Below are positions 28,953 to 37,386 of a stretch of DNA of 64,000 nt, in pieces. The notes under the pieces are model-generated. The model ran no database searches and had not been told where the DNA came from. It was given only the letters and a program-made list of their open reading frames with translations. The translations under genes and the position numbers were made by a program. The stretch is from Actinomyces sp. oral taxon 171 str. F0337 (GTDB lineage Bacteria > Actinomycetota > Actinomycetes > Actinomycetales > Actinomycetaceae), in NCBI RefSeq assembly GCF_005696555.1, contig NZ_CP040005.1, forward strand, positions 2,914,001 through 2,978,000, in the 5' to 3' direction. How positions within the stretch are numbered: the stretch's first letter is position 1; every line of letters starts with the position of its first letter.

Positions 28953-30116
28953 ATGAGCGGCACCGACACAGCCCTTCAGATCTCGCCGCGGGTGCTGCCG
29001 CGGGTCATCGCCCCCGCGAACCGGACCGCCGCCAACCGGACGGCGGGCAACCGGACCGCGCCACGGGTCGGTTGCGCGCCTCGCCCCCGGGCGGCGGTGA
29101 CGCTCGTGGTTCTCATCCCGGCCTACAAGCCCGATGAGCGCCTGGCTGCGCTCGTGGCCCGCCTGCGCGGGGCGCGCCGGGACTGCGCGGTGCTGGTTGT
29201 CGACGACGGCTCGGGACCGCAGTACGCGCCCTTCTTCGCCGCTGCCCGCGCCCGGGGCGCCCAGGTCGTCAGCTACCCGGTCAACCGGGGCAAGGGCCAG
29301 GCACTGCGCACGGGCCTGGCCCACGCGGCCGCCTCCTGGCCCGACGCGGACGTGGTGTGCGCCGACGCCGACGGGCAGCACACGCCGTCGGACATTGAGG
29401 CCGTGGCCGCGAGGGTGCGCGAGACCGGGCACATGACCCTGGGGGTGCGGCGCTTCTCCGGGCCGGTACCGCTGCGCAGTCGGATCGGCAATGACGTGAC
29501 CGCCCTGCTGTTCCGGGGCGCGACCGGCTGGAGGCTGGGCGACACTCAGACGGGCCTGCGCGGCTATCCCGCCGGGCAGCTGGCCTGGCTGCAGGAGGTT
29601 CCCGGGGACCGCTACGAGTACGAGCTCTCCGCCCTGCTGCGCGCCCACGAGCTGGGGATGGTGGTGGAGCAGGTGGAGATCACCACGGTCTACGAGCCGG
29701 GCAACACCTCCTCCCACTTCCGCCCGCTGCAGGACTCGGCGCGGATCTATGCTCCGCTGCTGCGGTTCATGGGGGCGTCGCTGGCGAGCTTCGGGATCGA
29801 CTGGCTGAGTGTCATGGTCATCTTCGCAACGACCGGCAACCTGCTGGTGGCGGTCGTGGGGGCGCGGTTGGTCTCCGGGACGGCGAACTTCTTCATGAAT
29901 CGTCGCGTCTTCCGGGCGCGGCGCGGCACCGTGGTGCGCACGGCGGTGCGGTACACGGTCCTGGCGGTGAGCCTGCTGGCAGCCAGCTACCTGGTACTCA
30001 AGGCGCTCACCACGGTCGGGATCCCCCTGGGGATCGCCAAGATTCTCGGCGATGGGGCCATCTACGTGGCCAGCTATGTGGCGCAGCGCCGGCTGGTGTT
30101 CACGGAGCGGAGGTGA
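28953..30116 (+). CDS. GT2 glycosyltransferase fused to GtrA membrane domain
   Basis: A 387-residue fusion. N-terminal GT-A domain of family 2: VVLIPAYKPDERL, VLVVDDGSG, CADADGQH (metal-binding acidic motif) and DTQTGLRGYP, about residues 50-240. C-terminal GtrA-like four-helix membrane domain (about 265-385; VVGARLVSGTANFFMNRRVF is the typical signature). GT2 enzymes of this kind charge polyprenyl phosphate with a sugar, and GtrA helps flip it; here both are in one chain. The N-terminus has a threefold NRTA/NRTAG repeat. It is translationally coupled to the NAGPA gene. Confidence 0.9.
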   Translation: MSGTDTALQISPRVLPRVIAPANRTAANRTAGNRTAPRVGCAPRPRAAVTLVVLIPAYKPDERLAALVARLRGARRDCAVLVVDDGSGPQYAPFFAAARARGAQVVSYPVNRGKGQALRTGLAHAAASWPDADVVCADADGQHTPSDIEAVAARVRETGHMTLGVRRFSGPVPLRSRIGNDVTALLFRGATGWRLGDTQTGLRGYPAGQLAWLQEVPGDRYEYELSALLRAHELGMVVEQVEITTVYEPGNTSSHFRPLQDSARIYAPLLRFMGASLASFGIDWLSVMVIFATTGNLLVAVVGARLVSGTANFFMNRRVFRARRGTVVRTAVRYTVLAVSLLAASYLVLKALTTVGIPLGIAKILGDGAIYVASYVAQRRLVFTERR

Positions 30117-30472
30117 GATCAGCCCGACGGGGCCCGGCGGGAGGCTCCTCGGATAGCCGTGTCCTTTGAGACGATGTGCCGACGTCGTCCCCGAGGGCAT
30201 GGCATCGCCGCCCTCTCGGTCACACCCCGCTGACGGTTTCCGAGCAGCACCGTCAACAAGCCGCACTTAAGCACAACGGCGACGGCTCTTGAGCAGATTT
30301 TGTCCGTATGGGACGACTTTGAATGCCCCAATCGCCGGAACGCAACCACCCAAAACGCCTGACCTGCACAAACACAATTCTGTTTGTGCAAGTGAGCCGT
30401 CAAAGTCGTCCCATATGGACACTTTTCAGCCGAAGACGCCACTCGCCTCAAGCAGAGTCGCGGGCAGCAGCC
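30117..30472. other. Intergenic region holding an inverted-repeat element
   Basis: No gene is supported in these 356 bp. The left 180 bp show nothing I recognise. The right part is the 119-bp inverted-repeat element listed separately. Confidence 0.5.
30302..30420. repeat. 119-bp inverted-repeat (MITE-like) element
   Basis: Outer 21-bp arms at 30302-30322 and 30400-30420 are reverse complements with one mismatch (core ATGGGACGACTTTGA). An inner perfect 10-bp hairpin TGCACAAACA (30365-30374) / TGTTTGTGCA (30381-30390) lies off centre. No coding frame is inside. The size and terminal repeats are like a miniature inverted-repeat element or a large structured terminator; no target-site duplication could be fixed. 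Confidence 0.6.
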
Positions 30473-31312
30473 TCAGCGGACGTTGATGAGGCCGGATTCG
30501 TAGGCGGCGATGCGCAGCCGTACCGGCTCCCGACGGAGGGCGACACGGGCGCGCGTGGGACCGGCGTGGCGGGCGGTGTTGGCCAGGGCCTCGGCCACGA
30601 CCCGGACAGCGGCCTGAGCCGTCGGAGCCGGGAGACCGTCGGTCATCGTGGAGGCTTGGGCGATGTCCGCGTCTGTGCCGATAGCATCGACGTCGAGATC
30701 GACGGTGACGCCGGTGCGGCGGGCCTTGCCGATCGGCTCCCGAAGGCTCTCGGCGAGGTTGCTGATGAGAGTGGTTTCGGGAAGCGGTACGTCGCCCAGA
30801 GCTCCAGCAGGGACCGTCGCCACTGCCCCGGGCGTCGGGGACGTGTGCTCGTCTCGCAGGACGGTGAGCATGCGTCGCAGTGCGTCGGTGGCCTCGCGGG
30901 AGGCGATCTTGACGTCGTCGAATGCGGCCCATAGCCCGTCGGGGGTGGTCTCGAGGCGCTGGGCCACGGCGCAGCGCACGGTAATGGCGCCGAGGCTGCC
31001 GGAGACGGCGTCGTGCAGCTCGCGGGCGATGACGAGGCGATCCTCTGCGACGGCGAGCGCAGCCGACTCCTGTGCCAGGCGCTGCTCGTGGGCACGCTGG
31101 TCGCGCCGCCGCAGCCACAGGGCGGTGGCAACGAGCCCAGCCATGACAAGCAATGCCGTTACCTGGGCGTGCCTGGATGGAGTCGGTGAGAAGCCGGCCA
31201 TAGTGCCCAAGCCGACAACAACCACGGTCAGTCCCGTGATAGCGCGTCCAAGCGGCGAGTGCGCGGTGGGACGTTGGGGACTGGCACGCAGCCAGTCTAG
31301 GAAAGCAGCTTG
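30473..31312 (-). pseudogene. NarL-type histidine kinase remnant, both ends damaged
   Basis: The frame encodes a hydrophobic N-terminal part, a HisKA_3 phosphorylation site (ARELHDAVSGSLGAI) and the N-box of the ATPase domain (VVAEALANTARHAG), then stops after LRIAAYESGLINVR. The G1 and G2 boxes needed for ATP binding are missing. Upstream, kinase-like sequence (AAFLDWLRASPQR...) continues in frame without an ATG and runs into a stop at about 31315; the only in-frame start is GTG 31225. No response-regulator gene is adjacent. It is most simply a decayed kinase. A functional truncated protein from GTG 31225 (250 residues) cannot be excluded. Confidence 0.6.
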
Positions 31313-31598
31313 AGCACTTCATCGAACCACGGTCTGACGGCTCCGGGGTCTGAGACCGCGGCCCAGCACCGGCCCAGCGACCATGACACTAGTGATTCCG
31401 GCTCCGCAATGGCCATCCTCCTGGGCGACGCCGCTGACTAAAGCGGGGGGTAACAAGTAAGAATTTCTCCTATCACTTGGTAAGCAAACCCGGATCACTC
31501 AGCATCGTTCCGACACGCTATACTCTCACAGAGAGACTCTGCCACCGCGGGCAGGCGCACCCCATCTCTCACCTGCTCTTTTCATGAGGGAAGCCATT

Positions 31599-32542
31599 GT
31601 GGACCGGGAAATTTTTACTCCTGAAGAGGAGCGCGACGCACACTTCGCCGCCATGCAGTGGTTCGAATCACAGCAAATGAATGGCCACGAACTCTTCACC
31701 CACAAGGAACTAATGGATGGATTCTCCTGGCACGGCCACCATTTCCGTCTCACCCATCAATCCCAGGGAATCTGGAAGCCTCAAGAATTTAAGGCCGCCC
31801 TAACATTCAAGACCGCAGCTCCCACCCCCGGAAAAAAGCACCATACGCCGATCGGATAGATGACGGCGGACTGCTTCGCTACAAATTTTCAGCCACAATA
31901 CAGTGGACGAACGACGCGATGAAAGTGGCTGCAGACCAAAATTACCCACTGGCCTGGCTTGTGGGGGTAAAACCGACAAAGTCAACCCTCTTTTATTACC
32001 CTCGATTCCCGGCCTACATCGTCGATATTGACATTCGCAACGCAGAGTTCATCATCGCCATCGATGAGACGACACCACCTACTTCAGATCACAGAAACTC
32101 TGGGCAGATCGAGAAGAAGTACGTTTCCAGATGGACGAAGGCACGCATCCATCAGCACGACTTCCGGGAGCACGTACTTAGCGCCTATCAGATCTCCTGC
32201 GCAGTCTGCGACCTTCCACATGCACAGCTCCTCGAAGCCTCGCACATCATCGCCGACTCCAGGGAAGCAGGAGTCCCTGAAGTCAGCAATGGTCTGGCGC
32301 TATGCAGACTCCACCACACCGCCTACGATCGCCATCTCCTCGGCATCGACGCCAACCGCCGCATCCATGTGGCAACAAGAGCAAAGCGTATCGAGACTGC
32401 GCACTTACAAACCGGTTTACTGACATTCGACGGCCGCTCCCTCACACACGTGCCAGCCTCCAAACAGATGCACCCTGATGGTGACCGCCTTGCCGAGCAC
32501 TTCAAAGACTTCCTCCGGGCAGAGGAACAAACAGTCGGGTAG
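31599..32542 (+). pseudogene. HNH endonuclease gene split by a frameshift in an A6 run
   Basis: Two adjacent frames join into one HNH endonuclease of the putative restriction type. The first (to 31859) ends in TFKTAAPTPGKK followed by a foreign tail; the second frame continues in sequence from the same point as APYADRIDDGGLLRYKFSA, then AMKVAADQNYPLAWLVG and the HNH core CAVCDLPHAQLLEASHI...NGLALCRLHHTAYD. The frame changes exactly at six A residues (31832-31837); one extra A restores a continuous protein of about 315 residues. GTG 31599 behind GAGGGAAG is the likely start, ATG 31584 the alternative. The DNA is less GC-rich than its surroundings, which suggests transfer. Slippage, real decay or a sequence error are all possible. 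Confidence 0.8.
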
Positions 32543-32610
32543 ACCCAAAGCTTCCAGCAAGCTACACACCACTCCAGAGAATGGGCTTTCACCACTCGAA
32601 GGAGTCCATC

Positions 32611-33051
32611 ATGATCCATCCACGAGACATCGCGACTGAAGCCGAGGCGGCGGTGCTTGAACACGCTGATCGCCTCGCCGCCATCATCGGCAAGCACTGG
32701 CACCCCACGAACGACGCCACTCGAGACGACGTCATGCTGCTTGTCGCCGACCTCTTGCGCGCACACGCCGAGACAGGGATTGAAATGCAGACCTGGAGAG
32801 CCGCACTCAATGTCGTTATGGATCATCTCGCCGCCGAGCCGGAAGGCGCCGATCTGCTCCACCGCCTCGGCCGCCCCGCCTGGTTCACCGTCATCGGCAC
32901 AACTAAGGATGGTCGGCGAGAGCCTGTCGCGGTCCTGCCAGGCCGGCGACACCTGGAAGTGGCCATCGGTGCCTGGACAACACAGATTCAGGCACCGACC
33001 GCAGCAGACGCTGTCCGAGCGGTCTCACATGTGGGCCGGTCTGCGGCCTGA
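32611..33051 (+). CDS. Hypothetical protein next to the HNH gene
   Basis: A 146-residue protein without TM segments. It begins MIHPRDIATEAEAAVLEHADRLAAIIGKHW and has a helical N-terminal half and a strand-rich second half (WFTVIGTTKDGRREPVAVLPG). AAGGAG lies 8 nt before ATG 32611. I do not recognise the family. It starts 68 bp after the HNH gene on the same strand and may have travelled with it. Confidence 0.6.
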   Translation: MIHPRDIATEAEAAVLEHADRLAAIIGKHWHPTNDATRDDVMLLVADLLRAHAETGIEMQTWRAALNVVMDHLAAEPEGADLLHRLGRPAWFTVIGTTKDGRREPVAVLPGRRHLEVAIGAWTTQIQAPTAADAVRAVSHVGRSAA

Positions 33052-33404
33052 GACGTTCAAGCAGCTGAACATCAGCCCGTCACGCTGAATCAGTTCATTC
33101 AAGCCAAGCCACCTGATGCGACATCGGTGAAGTCTTGGTTGTTTTGGGAACGGCTCGTCTGCGCGGCACGAGGAACTTGAGTGCTCCGCAGGATCCCGTC
33201 TGCACGTAGTTGACCTCCGCTCGCACCGCGCCACCTCACCTTGCGCGATGTGAGCAAACATCACATGCCTCAAACGTGGCCCCGCCGGCCGTTCCAAATC
33301 GATGTGCTTCGTTCGCGACGTCTGAACGTTGCGAACGAAGCACATGGAGCAGGTGGATGACTCTTACGCCGACACCGTTCTAGACAGCGGGCGTCGACGG
33401 GGCC
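33052..33404. other. Intergenic region with a strong hairpin
   Basis: These 353 bp between convergent genes hold no credible reading frame. Their only clear structure is the hairpin at 33302-33345. Confidence 0.5.
33302..33345. terminator. 15-bp hairpin between convergent genes
   Basis: Perfect inverted repeat ATGTGCTTCGTTCGC (33302-33316) and its complement at 33331-33345, 14-nt loop. No T-run follows, but the position fits a bidirectional terminator. Confidence 0.6.
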
Positions 33405-33932
33405 TTACTTGATCTCGCAGGCGATGCCATCCTTGTCTCGATCCAGCGCAGGCCGATAGCCAGGTTCACCTTGGTACAACGGTGCAGCACCCGCAGCCCG
33501 CGCCGCCGTGCAGTTGTCATAGTAAGTGATCTCCTGCTTCGGCTCCGGAACGGGAGCGGGAGCCGCCGCGCCACCGCCAGCCTCCGTCTTCTCCTCCGGT
33601 GTCGACTCGGGCTCCTGCGTGGCAGGTGGCGCTGGAGGCTCCGGCGTCGGGGCCTGCGTCGTTGGAATCGGCAACGGCGCAGACGTAGGACTCTGTGCCG
33701 GGGACGGGGCGGGACTCGGAGTTGGAGACGGAGAGGGAGATGGAGTCGGAGTGGGTAACGGCGACGGCGAAGCAATCACCGTCAGCGACGGCGCCGGTGA
33801 GCCCGCATCGTCAGCCACGGACGGAACCCCGCACCCGGCCAGACCGGCGCAGGCCGCCATGGCCAGAGCCGCGGACGCCGACCTCGCCACCATCCTCTGG
33901 CGCCGCGACGTCGAAGAAGAAACTGTCACCAT
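33405..33932 (-). CDS. Lipoprotein with C-terminal Excalibur calcium-binding domain
   Basis: A 175-residue protein. Signal peptide with lipobox LAGC (Cys34 from ATG 33932), a long Pro/Ser/Thr linker (repeats of SPSPTPSP and PTPEPP) that would span the cell wall, and an Excalibur domain ITYYDNCTAARAAGAAPLYQ...LDRDKDGIACE with the DxDxDGxxCE calcium loop. Such proteins are exported surface proteins, often linked to nucleases or wall enzymes. The start is uncertain: GTG 33983, ATG 33932 and GTG 33893 are in frame and none has a good ribosome binding site. Confidence 0.85.
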   Translation of the reverse strand: MVTVSSSTSRRQRMVARSASAALAMAACAGLAGCGVPSVADDAGSPAPSLTVIASPSPLPTPTPSPSPSPTPSPAPSPAQSPTSAPLPIPTTQAPTPEPPAPPATQEPESTPEEKTEAGGGAAAPAPVPEPKQEITYYDNCTAARAAGAAPLYQGEPGYRPALDRDKDGIACEIK

Positions 33933-34547
33933 AAAGGCGCGGGGAAATTTGAAAGAAATAGAGGGCAAAATGGGTGTGCTCACGAAAGCCTCGGGTTACG
34001 AGAATGGATGGTAAACGGCTAGCCAAGAGAATTGAAGCACTCCGAAAGCAGCGATAACTCACGCCGCCGCAAAACGCAATCGGATCGATACACAACATTC
34101 CCACCAGCAACGTGAACGAAATGACGTCACAGTCATTAACTTACTGTTCCTCAATTTTACGCCTGTGAGAATGGGGATCTGCACCCACCCAACACCCTCA
34201 GTCGAGCCCCATCCACACATCTCGAGGGGGAGGATATCCAGGCGTTGCGGGAGCACAAGCGTTTGCGCCAGGAGCGGCATTCTCATCCATCACTTCCTGC
34301 CTCATTCCCTACGGCGCTCGGCCCGGAGCCTCACCCTCCCGTCGAGAAGAACGGCTACTTCTCGAACAGCACGGCTCAGGCCCTCACAGCACACACTCTC
34401 CGCCACCGCACGGATCGCCTGCGCGACGGAGAAGCGCTGCGAGGCCACACGTCAGGAGGTCGAGGCGAGCAAGGGCGAGGGACAACAAGGCTTCTTTGCC
34501 GGGACAACTTCCGCCCCGGGGGAGACGACACGTGCTTCAATCGAAGC
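33933..34547. other. Intergenic region, AT-richer, with a dyad and a possible HTH remnant
   Basis: These 615 bp carry no intact gene. At 34120-34137 there is a dyad AATGAC-N6-GTCATT containing TGACGTCA. From ATG 34004 a short frame reads MDGKRLAKRIEALRKQR, meets a TAA, and continues in the same frame to 34168 with faint resemblance to an XRE helix-turn-helix. The right part (34170-34547) shows nothing recognisable. Confidence 0.4.
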
Positions 34548-35186
34548 ATGGCAGTCGTCTCCCCCGTTCCGGTTCCGGGCCCCGTGCCCGGCGAGTCCGT
34601 CCTGACCGAGTCCGACGCCTCGCTGCTGTTCAGCGGGGCACGTACCGCCTACACCTTCACCGACGAGCCGGTGACCGACGTCCAGCTGCGGGCGATCCAC
34701 GAGCTGGCCAAGTGGGCGCCGACGGCGGTCAACGCCCAGCCGTTGAGAGTGGTAGCCATCCAGTCGGCGGCAGCCCGGGAACGGCTACTGCCCTGTCTTC
34801 CCAGCGGCAATCGAGAGCAGGCCGCAGGGGCGCCTCTCACCCTCGTCTGCGCGGCCGATCGGTCCTTCGCCGGGTCCCTGCCGCGGCTGCACCCGCGCGG
34901 CGAGCGCTACCAGCGGCTGCTGGAGGAGGGCGGGGCGGAGATGCGGGCACGGTGGGCGCGCACCTCAGCGCTGATTCAGACGGCCTACGTCATCCAGGCG
35001 ATTCGCGCCGTCGGGCTGGCAGCCGGCCCCATGAACGGCGACGACGCCGAGGCGTTGGCAACCGAGTTCTTCGCCGGTCAGGACGTGGAGGTGCTCCTGG
35101 TCATCAACGTCGGCCACCCGGGGCCGGACGCCTACCAGGAGCGCAACCCGCGCCTGCCCTTCGAGGAGGTCTACCGGGTGCTATGA
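34548..35186 (+). CDS. Nitroreductase-family protein (RutE/HadB-like)
   Basis: A 212-residue FMN-dependent oxidoreductase-like protein. Typical parts are the N-terminal AYTFTDEPVTDVQLRAIHELAKWAPTAVNAQPLRVV with the FMN-binding TAVNAQP, the middle ALIQTAYVIQAIRAVGLAAGPMNG and the C-terminal VLLVINVGHPGPDAYQERNPRLPFEEV. This is the pattern of the malonic semialdehyde reductase/nitroreductase subgroup; substrate unknown. The ATG 34548 gives the family length. It is convergent with the VapC-like gene, overlapping it by 6 bp. Confidence 0.88.
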   Translation: MAVVSPVPVPGPVPGESVLTESDASLLFSGARTAYTFTDEPVTDVQLRAIHELAKWAPTAVNAQPLRVVAIQSAAARERLLPCLPSGNREQAAGAPLTLVCAADRSFAGSLPRLHPRGERYQRLLEEGGAEMRARWARTSALIQTAYVIQAIRAVGLAAGPMNGDDAEALATEFFAGQDVEVLLVINVGHPGPDAYQERNPRLPFEEVYRVL

Positions 35187-35582
35187 GCCCAGCGGGTCGG
35201 TGACGCCCACTCCTCGGGACCGGGCGGCGTCGGCCAGGCGGGCGTCATGAGTCAGAACTGTGACAGGGTGACGAGGATCGTCCAGCAGCGTCGCAGTCGC
35301 CAAGTGAATGGCGCCAAGAGAGTTGAACTCACCGGTCAGGGCACTGGCGCGCTCAATGACGTCCGGGCCGATCTCAATGAGCTCCACCCCCACGATGAAC
35401 TCATCGACCACGCAGACATCGAAGTGATCGCGATGCGCCGCCCGCGCCATCTCCACCTGGAGCAGACAGGAGGACACCAGCCCCTCTGTCGCGCGGGCAT
35501 CCAAGATGAGCCGCGCAGCCTCATCGGCTCCGGACTGGCCGAGGAGGGAGAGCAGCGCCACCGAGGTATCGAGGTAGATCAC
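35181..35582 (-). CDS. VapC-like PIN-domain toxin with Asp-to-Gly change
   Basis: A 133-residue PIN domain: D5 in MIYLDTSVALLSLL, E44 in CLLQVEMARAA, and the C-terminal VLTHDARLADAA with D113. PIN RNases need a third conserved Asp in the motif SLDAIHLA; here the codon is GGC and the sequence reads SLGAIHLA (Gly90). The toxin may therefore be weak or inactive. It overlaps the antitoxin gene by 4 nt (ATGA), as usual for vapBC. Confidence 0.88.
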   Translation of the reverse strand: MIYLDTSVALLSLLGQSGADEAARLILDARATEGLVSSCLLQVEMARAAHRDHFDVCVVDEFIVGVELIEIGPDVIERASALTGEFNSLGAIHLATATLLDDPRHPVTVLTHDARLADAARSRGVGVTDPLGS

Positions 35583-35890
35583 CTGTCCTCCTCGCGATCA
35601 CCGAGGAGGAACTGCTCCAGGTCGAAACCCTCGGGCGCCTCCCACCGCCTGGCGGGCAGCGCCCAGTCGCCTGCCGCCGGACGGACCTTGCCCTCACGGA
35701 CCATCCGCTCGTACCAGGACTCGTCATCACGGATCGGGACGATCCGGGCGATCGGGCGGCCACGGTCGGTGACCGTCACAGGCACACCACTGGACTCGAC
35801 CTCACGGTAGACCCGCCCGGCCTGCTGATTGACCTCCCGCAGTCCAACAGTCCTGCTCCCCGGAGAAACCGGCACATCCGCTGCACTCAT
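35579..35890 (-). CDS. Phd/YefM-type antitoxin of the VapC-like toxin
   Basis: A 103-residue protein with an N-terminal Phd/YefM DNA-binding fold (RTVGLREVNQQAGRVYREVESSGVPVTVTDRGRPIARIVPI, about 13-53) and an acidic C-terminal tail (APEGFDLEQFLLGDREED) expected to cover the toxin active site. The ATG 35890 lies 6 nt after TATTCT, so it is probably leaderless, and a palindrome TACATGTA just upstream is a candidate for autoregulation. Confidence 0.88.
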   Translation of the reverse strand: MSAADVPVSPGSRTVGLREVNQQAGRVYREVESSGVPVTVTDRGRPIARIVPIRDDESWYERMVREGKVRPAAGDWALPARRWEAPEGFDLEQFLLGDREEDR

Positions 35891-35896
35891 GACACG

Positions 35897-35922
35897 AGAA
35901 TACGAAAAATGTTCTACATGTA
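35897..35922 (-). promoter_or_regulatory. Leaderless -10 (TATTCT) and palindromic operator of the VapBC-like pair
   Basis: TATTCT (minus strand, 35902-35897) ends 6 nt before the antitoxin ATG. The 8-bp palindrome TACATGTA at 35915-35922 falls near the -35 region, where antitoxin binding would block transcription. Confidence 0.55.
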
Positions 35923-35988
35923 CTACGTTGTGGCTGCGGGCGTGGATCCGGATCGAAGGATCGACGCGCAGCGTCGGGCCCCTCTCCC

Positions 35989-36378
35989 CTACGGCCGGAA
36001 GATCGAGCTGTCCTCGCTGACGTAGGCGACCGCGAGCCGCTGCGTCCAGGCCATCTGGCCGACGATCTTGACGAGCGCGTTCGCGTCCGACCAGCCGACA
36101 CTGATGTAGATGTAGTCGGCGCCAATGGTGTAGTCGGCGACCGGCAGCCCCTTGTCCTCCCGCTCTTCAAGCTCCTCGTCACTCAGCGCGTCGGGGCCGT
36201 TGAACGGAGGGAAGGTGCGGATGAGGTCGCGGTAGAAGGCCCTGATCGCCGGGGTGGAGCCTTCGATGGTGCTGAAGTCGTACGGCTCGTCCCACTGGGA
36301 GACCACCTGCTTCCACCACCGGGGAAAGTCCTCGTCGGTCGCGGAGTCCGGTTCAAAGATCAGGATGTCATAGCTCAT
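35989..36378 (-). CDS. Conserved small acidic protein of unknown function
   Basis: A 129-residue cytosolic protein, MSYDILIFEPDSATDEDFPRWWKQVVSQWDE..., with FPPFNGPDALSDEELEERE in the middle, then GADYIYISVGWSDANALVKIVGQMAW and a C-terminal VAYVSEDSSIFRP. Tryptophans and acidic residues are abundant. I have seen this pattern in small actinobacterial hypothetical proteins but cannot name a function. TAGCCT lies 7 nt before ATG 36378, so it is probably leaderless. Confidence 0.7.
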   Translation of the reverse strand: MSYDILIFEPDSATDEDFPRWWKQVVSQWDEPYDFSTIEGSTPAIRAFYRDLIRTFPPFNGPDALSDEELEEREDKGLPVADYTIGADYIYISVGWSDANALVKIVGQMAWTQRLAVAYVSEDSSIFRP

Positions 36379-36385
36379 AACTTCG

Positions 36386-36391
36386 AGGCTA
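36386..36391 (-). promoter_or_regulatory. Leaderless promoter -10 (TAGCCT)
   Basis: Minus-strand TAGCCT ends 7 nt before ATG 36378. Confidence 0.5.
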
Positions 36392-36441
36392 GAAGCGCGC
36401 CCCGCCACCAACCATGGACACCGCTCCCCACGGCGGCCGCC

Positions 36442-37305
36442 CTACGCCGGGCGGTAGGTGAAATGGTCCCAGCCCAGGGCCTCGATGCGCTCGGCCATGC
36501 GCTCGCACATCCCGTCCCAGCCGGGCACCACGACGTCGAACTCGCCGCTCGTCCCCTCGGAGCGGGCCTGCTGGAGGGCGTAGACCCGAGCCCCCGCCGC
36601 GTGCACCCGCCGAGCGACCTCGACGGCGTCGTCGGCCGTCACGTCCCCGGGCACCACGGTGGTGCGAACCTCGAAGTCCGGCCCACCGCGGCCGGCCGTC
36701 TCGACAAGCACCTCCAGGCTCTCCCAGGCCCTCGCGGCCGCGCCCTCCCGGCCGACCACCTGCCCGTAGTGCTCGGGCAGGGCCTTGATGTCCAGGCCCA
36801 CCCAGTCGACGAGCCCGGCCCCGACCATGTCGCGCAGCCGCCGCGGGTAGGGCCCGGCCGTGTGCAGCCCCACCTGGAAGCCCATGTCGATGACCTCGCG
36901 GGCGGCGTCGGCCAGGGCGTCCTGGCGCAGCGCCTCGCCTCCGGTGAGGACGACGCCGTCGAGCAGCCCGCGCCGGCGGCGCAGCAGGGTGCGCACCTCC
37001 TCCCACGCCACCCGGCCGGGAGTGCGGGCGGGGATGAGGTCCCGGTTGTGGCAGTAGAAGCAGTTCCAGGGGCAGCCCTGCAGGAAGACGGTCGCGGTCA
37101 GGTGGTCGGGCCAGTCGACCGTGCTCATGGGGACGAGCCCGGCGATCACCAGGTCGTCGGCGGGCCGGTGGTGGGGGCAGGTATCGGCCCGGCGCTCGGC
37201 GCTGCCCTGCTGTCCGGCGGCGCCCCGGCCCGCACCACCCTCAGCGGCCCGGACCGGCTGGGCGGCGTACGGACCGGTCGGCGGACGGGTCTGCGGTGAG
37301 GTCAC
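36442..37305 (-). CDS. nrdG: Anaerobic ribonucleotide reductase activating protein NrdG
   Basis: Radical SAM enzyme that installs the glycyl radical on NrdD. 287 residues: an unusual Ala/Gly/Arg-rich leader of about 50 residues, then VIAGLVPMSTVDWPDHLTATVFLQGCPWNCFYCHN with the CxxxCxxC [4Fe-4S] motif, GVVLTGGEAL (SAM-binding GGE), and LVDWVGLDIKALPEHY. The start is GTG 37305, 5 nt after AAGGAGG. It is longer than the compact E. coli-type NrdG and closer to the long NrdG/PFL-activase-like form. It lies downstream of nrdD, separated by a strong hairpin. Confidence 0.95.
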   Translation of the reverse strand: MTSPQTRPPTGPYAAQPVRAAEGGAGRGAAGQQGSAERRADTCPHHRPADDLVIAGLVPMSTVDWPDHLTATVFLQGCPWNCFYCHNRDLIPARTPGRVAWEEVRTLLRRRRGLLDGVVLTGGEALRQDALADAAREVIDMGFQVGLHTAGPYPRRLRDMVGAGLVDWVGLDIKALPEHYGQVVGREGAAARAWESLEVLVETAGRGGPDFEVRTTVVPGDVTADDAVEVARRVHAAGARVYALQQARSEGTSGEFDVVVPGWDGMCERMAERIEALGWDHFTYRPA

Positions 37306-37386
37306 TGCATCCTCCTTTCGGGACGTCGTCGGGGCTGCCGGGACTGCTGGGCCGACCCGAGGGGCGGCGTCGTTGCGATACCGAGC

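Noticed and set aside
30119..30451. 110-codon minus-strand frame over the inverted-repeat element
   Set aside because: It crosses the repeat arms, has no recognisable domain and no start signal.
31660..31672. tRNA-like TGGTTCGAATC string
   Set aside because: It lies inside the HNH coding frame (QWFESQQ) and no acceptor or anticodon stem can be formed around it.
34245..34547. Possible transposase OrfA fragment (EDIQALREHKRLRQER)
   Set aside because: Only a short helical resemblance; no terminal inverted repeats, DDE part or second motif nearby.
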